From NCBI GenBank assembly GCA_037189665.1, contig JBBCIV010000123.1, forward strand, positions 1-9,664: a stretch of DNA of 9,664 nt, in the 5' to 3' direction. Of the stretch, positions 5,651 to 9,664 are shown piece by piece. The translations under genes were made by a program, and so were the position numbers. Below the pieces are notes generated by a model. The model made no database searches, was not told the DNA's origin, and was given only the letters and a program-made list of their open reading frames with translations. The DNA is from BPJO01 sp037189665 (GTDB lineage Bacteria > Planctomycetota > Phycisphaerae > Tepidisphaerales > Tepidisphaeraceae). Each line of letters begins with the position of its first letter. Within the stretch, counting starts at the first letter, position 1.

Positions 5651-6229
5651 TTAGTTGGACGAAGGCGTGTAGCCCGCGTCGAGCTTGGCGAGCACTTCCT
5701 GGGTGATGTCCAGCGAATCGGCGCTGTAGAACACGCCGCGCGAAAGCAGCGCGGGCATCAGCTGCGGGAGCGGGATGCGATCGATTTCCGCATCCTGCAG
5801 GTCCGACTGGGTGGAGACGACCAGTTCGATGCCCTTGGCCTTGGCGACCTCGGCGATCGCGTCCTTGATCTTGCCGCTGATGCGCTTGGCCTCCCCGCGG
5901 AACTTGCGGGTCAGCTCCTGGTCGGCCTGCTTCAGCCACACCTCGTTCTCGGTGCGCATCTGCACGACCTGCTTGTTCAACTCCGCCCACTGCGGGGCGT
6001 CGGGCTTCACCTGATTCTTCTGGTTTTCCAGCTCCAGTTGCTTGGCCTGGCGTTCCTTGGCCTGTTCCTGGATCGCCTTTTGCTCGGCGGCGAAGGCGGT
6101 GTTGCTGTCCTTGGTTTCCTTCATTTCCTGAAGGATCTTGGCGGGGTTGACGACCGCGATCTTCGTCTGGGCGAACGCCGCGGTGGTCATCATCGACAGT
6201 GCAATTAGGGCGGACAGCGCGTAGCGCAT
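5651..6229 (-). CDS. OmpH/Skp-family periplasmic chaperone
   Basis: Skp-family proteins bind unfolded outer-membrane proteins in the periplasm and pass them to the BAM complex. Residues 1-20 (MRYALSALIALSMMTTAAFA) are a signal peptide with AFA before Gln21. The mature start QTKIAVVNPAKILQEM is the first beta-strand typical of the family. About residues 40-125 form a long, highly charged Gln/Glu/Lys-rich helical region, the expected coiled-coil tentacles. The C-terminal strand region includes GIELVVSTQ at 133-141. At 192 residues it is a little longer than E. coli Skp (161), with an extra tail after residue 150 (PLPQLMPALLSRGVFYSADSLDITQEVL) reminiscent of other OmpH members that end in DIT..V/I. 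AAAGGAAA-type purines about 11-17 nt before the ATG serve as a weak ribosome binding site. It is the first gene of a likely unit with lpxD. Exact orthology to skp is not claimed, so no symbol is given. Confidence 0.9.
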   Translation of the reverse strand: MRYALSALIALSMMTTAAFAQTKIAVVNPAKILQEMKETKDSNTAFAAEQKAIQEQAKERQAKQLELENQKNQVKPDAPQWAELNKQVVQMRTENEVWLKQADQELTRKFRGEAKRISGKIKDAIAEVAKAKGIELVVSTQSDLQDAEIDRIPLPQLMPALLSRGVFYSADSLDITQEVLAKLDAGYTPSSN

Positions 6230-6269
6230 GGGGTTTCGTTTCCTTTCTCGGTTTAAATTCAGTCACTTT

Positions 6270-6297
6270 ACTTTAGCAGACGCACCGGATAGGACAA
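6270..6297 (-). promoter_or_regulatory. Possible promoter for ompH/skp-lpxD
   Basis: On the minus strand TTGTCC (6297-6292, 4 of 6 to the -35 consensus) is followed after 16 nt by TAAAGT (6275-6270, 4 of 6 to the -10 consensus). This would place the start of transcription about 35 nt before the ATG at 6229. A second overlapping TAAAGT lies at 6270-6265. The match is moderate and has no experimental basis. The rest of the 200-bp divergent gap (6230-6429) shows no other clear site. Confidence 0.3.
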
Positions 6298-6429
6298 CCA
6301 AACCGCCGGGGAGACCCGGTGACGCCGAATTCCCAGGAGGCCGTAGTTTGGATGCTTCGGCGCCAAGTCGCGTTTGTCTCGGCGACGGATCTCGCACGGT
6401 CGTTATTATTTCCGGAGGCTTGAAAACCG

Positions 6430-7641
6430 TTGCACCGCGCAGCCGAAACAGTGGCGTTCGAGCAGAACGCCTTGGAAACGCTCAACTCGCTGAAGCGATC
6501 ACTGGCCCGGTTGCTCGGGACGCTGCCGTCCCCGGTCGCGCGCCCGCGAGATTTGCGGCGAATCCTTGGAATCGACTACAAGCTTTGCTGGCAGGTGCTC
6601 CAGATCGTTCAGGCGGAAGACCTGCTCTCGGTCGCCCCACAGGTGCCCGGGCGCGTCGCGATTCGCAAGCTGCTCGCCGCCGCCCGCAGTGCGGGCGCCG
6701 CGGAGGAAGCGGCGGCGGAGGTCGAGAGCGTCGCGACCGAGTTCGCACGACTGGTGGCGACCAACTCCGGAAGCCGCAACGGCTTTGACATCATGCTCGC
6801 CTCGGTCGCCGATCGCGAGGTCAGCGAATCGTTCGTCATGCAGCACCGCCGAGGAGCGTTTCGGCACGAGCGATATCTGTGGGGCGTTGACGTTGCGACG
6901 CACTTTCGGCAGTTAGTCATCCGACGCGCGGACGAAGGCGAACGCACGACGGGCTGTTTCATCAATGCGAAGTACGGCCTTCGGCGCCTTCGGCAGGAAG
7001 TGATGCCGATCGTTCACGCGCACCAGTTTGCGAACGTCAATGCCAGCGAGATCGAGCCGTTCGCCCCCGACGCCGCGGAGGCGGCCGGGGCGCTTATCAT
7101 CCCCATGTTCTGCTCGAAACCCGTCCCCAAATTTCGCACGTTCCAGGGGGAACAGGACGGCTGGGTGTACGCGGCGTTGGATTCGGAACAGATCGGGAGT
7201 AAGGCGTCGGTCGACCTTGTGTTTGGCGGGGTGGCGCGCGACGTCGATACCACGCCTGATGCCAATGGCGCTCGGAAGATAATTTGCGGTGCAACCACAC
7301 TGTTTCCGACTGCCCTGACCGTTCTGGAACTGATAACCCATCGCCCGTCCTTTGGCGTACCGGCGGTGAATTTTGAGGTGACGATCTCGCCTTCACACTC
7401 AGGCCTCCCGCATCGCGTACAGGCCGCCCAGCAGTTTTCCGTGTTTGAAAAGGTCATTCATGTCGGAATGGCAGACAAAGCTGCTCCGGCAACCGAAGTG
7501 CCTCGCTATGCGGAACTTCAACGCGAGGTCTTCAAGCGCATGGGGTGGGAGCCGTCCGAATTTGATGTCTTTCGCATCAAGATCACCTGTCCGATTCTCC
7601 ACACGTCGACGGCTCTCTGTTTCGATCATAAGATTATTTGA
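6430..7641 (+). CDS. Unknown protein with N-terminal helix-turn-helix-like segment
   Basis: The start is the TTG at 6430, because GGAGG at 6414-6418 lies 11 nt upstream and no better in-frame start exists. The 403-residue product has no signal peptide or membrane segment, so it should be cytoplasmic. Residues about 14-85 look like a winged-helix or helix-turn-helix unit: a helix (LNSLKRSLARLLG), then RPRDLRRILGIDYKLCWQVLQIV as the turn and recognition-helix candidate, then a QVPGRVAIRKLLAAA segment. Residues 92-112 are an Ala/Glu-rich helical linker. The large remainder (about 115-403) is a mixed alpha/beta domain of no family I can name, with motifs WGVDVATHFRQLVIRRAD (151-168), GALIIPMFCSKPVP (220-233) and HVGMADKAAP (344-353). 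A sensor or regulatory role is an inference from the N-terminus only. It diverges from ompH/skp and precedes the PEP-CTERM gene across an AT-rich gap, so regulation of either neighbour is possible but unproven. Confidence 0.8.
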   Translation: MHRAAETVAFEQNALETLNSLKRSLARLLGTLPSPVARPRDLRRILGIDYKLCWQVLQIVQAEDLLSVAPQVPGRVAIRKLLAAARSAGAAEEAAAEVESVATEFARLVATNSGSRNGFDIMLASVADREVSESFVMQHRRGAFRHERYLWGVDVATHFRQLVIRRADEGERTTGCFINAKYGLRRLRQEVMPIVHAHQFANVNASEIEPFAPDAAEAAGALIIPMFCSKPVPKFRTFQGEQDGWVYAALDSEQIGSKASVDLVFGGVARDVDTTPDANGARKIICGATTLFPTALTVLELITHRPSFGVPAVNFEVTISPSHSGLPHRVQAAQQFSVFEKVIHVGMADKAAPATEVPRYAELQREVFKRMGWEPSEFDVFRIKITCPILHTSTALCFDHKII

Positions 7642-7848
7642 ATAATGGATTTACGTAATTTTTTAGCGAGTGTTTGTCTAATATAATTGATTCTGAGAAT
7701 AATTTTCTTGAATTATATTGAATACCGATAGGAAAGATATAGTATCGGCGCATCATTCCTCCGAATGCATTGCCATCGCGGTGATGGTTTGTGGATTCGA
7801 GACAGGTACTTCTGCCTGATTGGCGGAAGGAAAATATGGAGTTGCGTC
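7642..7848. promoter_or_regulatory. AT-rich intergenic region and leader of the PEP-CTERM gene
   Basis: Counting 7641-7740 gives 24 G+C in 100 bases, against plainly GC-rich coding sequence on both sides. It holds several inverted repeats: ATTATT/AATAAT around the upstream stop codon (7633-7646), then six Ts at 7659-7664 (a weak terminator at best); AATATAATT (7680-7688) with AATTATATT (7711-7719); and CCGATA with TATCGG near 7725-7747. A perfect -10 hexamer TATAAT lies at 7682-7687, with no matching -35 hexamer upstream. A transcript from there would carry a leader of about 155 nt. No riboswitch class was recognised. Confidence 0.45.
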
Positions 7849-8694
7849 ATGCTTATAAGGAAGGGAAGAAAATCAAAAGCGATGTCGAGCGGCCTGCTGT
7901 CGCTGGCGGTCGTTTCGGCATTGACGTTGGCAGGCGCGCAGAATGCGTCGGCTAACGTGTTGTTCCAGGATGGCTTTGAGTCCAATCCGTCCGGCTCGGG
8001 CGCTTACGGCGTGTCACCAGTCGGATGGACGACGATCCGGAACTGGAGTTCGGACGCGGAAAGCCCTGTGGCCCCGACGACATGGCAGACGACCGGTTTG
8101 GGCGCCGGTCATCCCTTTTACGGCCACGGATGGTCTGGTGACCTCAGCGGCGCTGGCAGCGTGTTTGCGGCGGCACCCGGCAACGGGTCTGCCGGGGTGA
8201 TCGACCTGTGGCTGATCAGCCCGGCGATTCAGTTTGATGGGTCGGCGGCAACGGTCTCGTTCTGGACTTTCAGCCTGAGCAATTCCGCGGCTTCGTTGGA
8301 AGTTCGCCTGAGCGCCGGCAGCGGCGTTGTCCCCAACAACGGCGGTGATCGCGACAACGGCCTTGAAACCCCGCTTACCGGCGGGGTGGGCGATTTCACC
8401 AACCTCCTGCTTCACATCAATCCCGACCATCAGGCGGGCGTCTATCCCACGTGGGATGAAGATTTCAATCCTGCCTGGACGCAATACACCGTGGACATCC
8501 CGGCCGGCCTGGTCTCGGGAGAGGGGTACATCGCGTTTCGTGGGTACGGGCCAAACGTCTTCAGTGAGCCCGATCGGTACCGAATCGTCGGCGTGGACGA
8601 CGTCGTCGTGACTGCGGTAATCCCCGAACCGGCAAGCCTGGCTGGCGTGGCGTTAGCGGGCATGGTGGCTGGGATGCGCCGCCGCCGTATTTGA
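7849..8694 (+). CDS. PEP-CTERM exported protein, choice-of-anchor-J-like
   Basis: A 281-residue exported protein. The ATG at 7849 is chosen because GGAG at 7838-7841 lies 7 nt upstream and it gives a proper signal peptide: basic n-region (MLIRKGRKSK), hydrophobic core near 14-30, cleavage after ASA (33-35). An in-frame ATG at 7765 would put a Cys/Trp-rich extension before the signal and is unlikely. The mature part resembles the choice-of-anchor J beta-sandwich: DGFES at 41-45, GW at 59-60, WLISPAI near 121-127, VSFWTF at 136-141, LEVRLS at 150-155, WTQYTVDIP near 210-218, YIAFRG at 227-232, VDDVVV at 249-254. The C-terminus is a complete PEP-CTERM sorting signal: PEP at 259-261, hydrophobic helix (SLAGVALAGMVAGM), then RRRR. 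Family knowledge: an exosortase cleaves this signal and the protein reaches the cell surface or extracellular matrix. No exosortase gene lies in the window. The ligand is unknown. Confidence 0.9.
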   Translation: MLIRKGRKSKAMSSGLLSLAVVSALTLAGAQNASANVLFQDGFESNPSGSGAYGVSPVGWTTIRNWSSDAESPVAPTTWQTTGLGAGHPFYGHGWSGDLSGAGSVFAAAPGNGSAGVIDLWLISPAIQFDGSAATVSFWTFSLSNSAASLEVRLSAGSGVVPNNGGDRDNGLETPLTGGVGDFTNLLLHINPDHQAGVYPTWDEDFNPAWTQYTVDIPAGLVSGEGYIAFRGYGPNVFSEPDRYRIVGVDDVVVTAVIPEPASLAGVALAGMVAGMRRRRI

Positions 8695-8722
8695 ATTTTT
8701 GGTGAACCTTGTGAAACGGGAA

Positions 8723-8784
8723 CGCCTTGCGGGCGCAGCCGCCGACAACAATCGATGTTGTTTGACGGCAGCGCCCGTAAGGCG
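8723..8784. repeat. Long imperfect stem-loop before the TlpA-like gene
   Basis: CGCCTTGCGGGCGC (8723-8736) pairs with GCGCCCGTAAGGCG (8771-8784), 13 Watson-Crick pairs and one G-T. After an A-A mismatch GCCG (8738-8741) pairs with CGGC (8766-8769). After an internal loop ACAACA (8745-8750) pairs with TGTTGT (8756-8761) around a 5-nt loop: 24 pairs in 62 nt. The right arm contains AAGG (8779-8782), the only ribosome-binding-like sequence before the ATG at 8795. The structure could therefore end the PEP-CTERM transcript or mask translation of the next gene. It may equally be a dispersed palindromic element. Confidence 0.65.
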
Positions 8785-8794
8785 AAGCGCCATC

Positions 8795-9664
8795 ATGACC
8801 CAGTTCAACAGAAGTTGGCAATTTCTCGCCCTCGCTGCAGGTCTGGGCTGGTGCCTCAGCGTAGGCCCCGTATGGGCAGCCGATTCGGATGCGCCCACGC
8901 AGGCCTCGCGCGACCCGGCACGTATTCTCGCGGACCTGGATGTCGTCGTGCTGCCGAAGTTCGACCGCACGCGCAGCGATGATCCAGCCAGCCGAGAGGA
9001 ACAGTCACGCAGGATGAACGAGTTTCTCGAGCGGCGCGCAGCGCTGATCGGCGAACTCTGGCAGGTTGATTCCACCTCCGCGGTCGCCCGCCGGCTGATC
9101 GTTGAGCGTTGGCGTGCGCTGGGACAACTGCATCGTGGCAAAGAGGCATTGCCTGAGATCAAGAATTATTTTTCGATCGCAGGCGAACGCTCCGCGAACG
9201 AGGACGCCGCCTTTTTTGCCGCGATAGTGGAAATCGATCAGGGATCCAACACGGATGCCGATCGGCTCGCCGCGGTCGATCGATATCGCGGGCGATCGGC
9301 AGATCAGTCAAGGTTGCTGCCCCTGATCACGTTTGCCGTCAACGAGATAAAGGACGACAGGAAGAGGTTGCCGCTGCTTGAAGAGATCGTCGCGAAAAAG
9401 CCCGGCACGCGCGAGGCCGCGTCGGCCGAGGGGCGGATTCGTCGCATCAAAAAGACGGGCCATCCGTTCGAGCTGGATTTCACCGACGCGATCACCGGCA
9501 GGCCCGTCAGCATTGAAGGCCTGAGGGGAAAGGTCGTCATCGTCGAGTTCTGGGCGACGTGGTGCGCGCCCTGTCGGGCATTCCTGCCGAAACTGCGCGC
9601 CCTCCATGAGGCGCATCACAAGGACGGGTTGGAGATCGTTAGCGTTAGCCTCGATGCCCCGGGC
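8795..9664 (+). CDS. Secreted TlpA/ResA-like thioredoxin-fold protein (3' end missing)
   Basis: Open from ATG 8795 to the window end (290 codons, no stop), so the C-terminus is missing. Residues 1-28 are a signal peptide (hydrophobic LALAAGLGWCLSV, cleavage after VWA); Cys20 is not in a lipobox. Residues about 36-215 form a charged, helical region of no family I can name, possibly TPR-like (paired helices such as RRLIVERWRALGQLHRGKEALPEI and RLPLLEEIVAKKP). From about residue 222 a TlpA/AhpC-type thioredoxin domain starts: HPFELDFTDAITGRPVSIEGLRGKVV, then the redox centre in FWATWCAPC with Cys257 and Cys260, then LEIVSVSLD. Family role: disulfide reduction or thiol exchange outside the cytoplasm. 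The helical N-terminal half followed by a TlpA domain is common in planctomycetes, as far as I recall. The possible ribosome site AAGG is 12 nt away and inside a stem-loop. It may be co-transcribed with the PEP-CTERM gene 100 bp upstream. Confidence 0.88.
   Translation, partial: MTQFNRSWQFLALAAGLGWCLSVGPVWAADSDAPTQASRDPARILADLDVVVLPKFDRTRSDDPASREEQSRRMNEFLERRAALIGELWQVDSTSAVARRLIVERWRALGQLHRGKEALPEIKNYFSIAGERSANEDAAFFAAIVEIDQGSNTDADRLAAVDRYRGRSADQSRLLPLITFAVNEIKDDRKRLPLLEEIVAKKPGTREAASAEGRIRRIKKTGHPFELDFTDAITGRPVSIEGLRGKVVIVEFWATWCAPCRAFLPKLRALHEAHHKDGLEIVSVSLDAPG

Noticed and set aside
5571..6266. 231-codon minus-strand frame overlapping the OmpH/Skp gene
   Set aside because: An out-of-frame reading of a gene with a clear signal peptide and family pattern; the product is low-complexity Arg/Gly/Gln-rich.
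7765..7848. Upstream start (ATG 7765) for the PEP-CTERM protein
   Set aside because: It would place 28 Cys/Trp-containing residues before the basic n-region of the signal peptide. The ATG at 7849 has a well-placed GGAG and gives a normal signal peptide.
8795..8880. Lipoprotein signal in the TlpA-like protein
   Set aside because: Cys20 is preceded by Leu-Gly-Trp, which does not fit a lipobox. An ordinary cleavage site after VWA (residue 28) is better.
1..9664. CRISPR array, tRNA, rRNA or transposase gene
   Set aside because: No regularly spaced direct repeats, no cloverleaf with a conserved TTCGA-type arm, no rRNA-like stretch and no transposase-like protein were seen on either strand.

Overview
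The window is a GC-rich chromosomal segment from a Gram-negative bacterium, most likely a planctomycete of the Phycisphaerae type. Three observations suggest this: a secreted protein ending in a PEP-CTERM sorting signal with a short poly-Arg tail, a periplasmic chaperone plus lipid A pair (OmpH/Skp and LpxD) for a diderm envelope, and single housekeeping genes scattered among small uncharacterised genes and intergenic palindromes. The taxonomic call is inference; no rRNA or marker with certain placement is present.

Layout. 1-272 has no convincing gene but carries a short palindromic repeat at its left edge. 273-1427 (-) is queA (tRNA queuosine synthesis), carrying an in-frame palindromic insertion of about 103 bp. 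1568-2059 and 2112-2327 (+) are two small uncharacterised genes, probably co-transcribed. A bidirectional terminator hairpin at 2386-2408 separates them from accA (2439-3476, -), the carboxyltransferase alpha subunit of acetyl-CoA carboxylase. tyrA (3620-4453, +; prephenate dehydrogenase) diverges from accA and converges on lpxD (4488-5537, -) across a 34-bp gap that contains a hairpin. lpxD lies downstream of an OmpH/Skp-family chaperone gene (5651-6229, -). Their order matches the classical skp-lpxD arrangement, but a perfect 18-bp inverted repeat sits between them.

The right third reads entirely on the + strand: a 403-residue protein of unknown function with an N-terminal helix-turn-helix-like segment (6430-7641), a roughly 100-bp island of only 24% G+C, a PEP-CTERM exported protein with a choice-of-anchor-J-like fold (7849-8694), a long imperfect stem-loop (8723-8784), and the start of a secreted TlpA/ResA-like thioredoxin-fold protein (8795 to the window end, cut off).

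Functionally the left two thirds is core metabolism and envelope building (tRNA modification, malonyl-CoA, tyrosine, lipid A, outer-membrane protein chaperoning). The right third looks like accessory exported functions. No mobile element with a transposase, CRISPR array, rRNA or tRNA was seen. The most unusual signal is a set of at least four different palindromic elements, one of which is translated as part of QueA.
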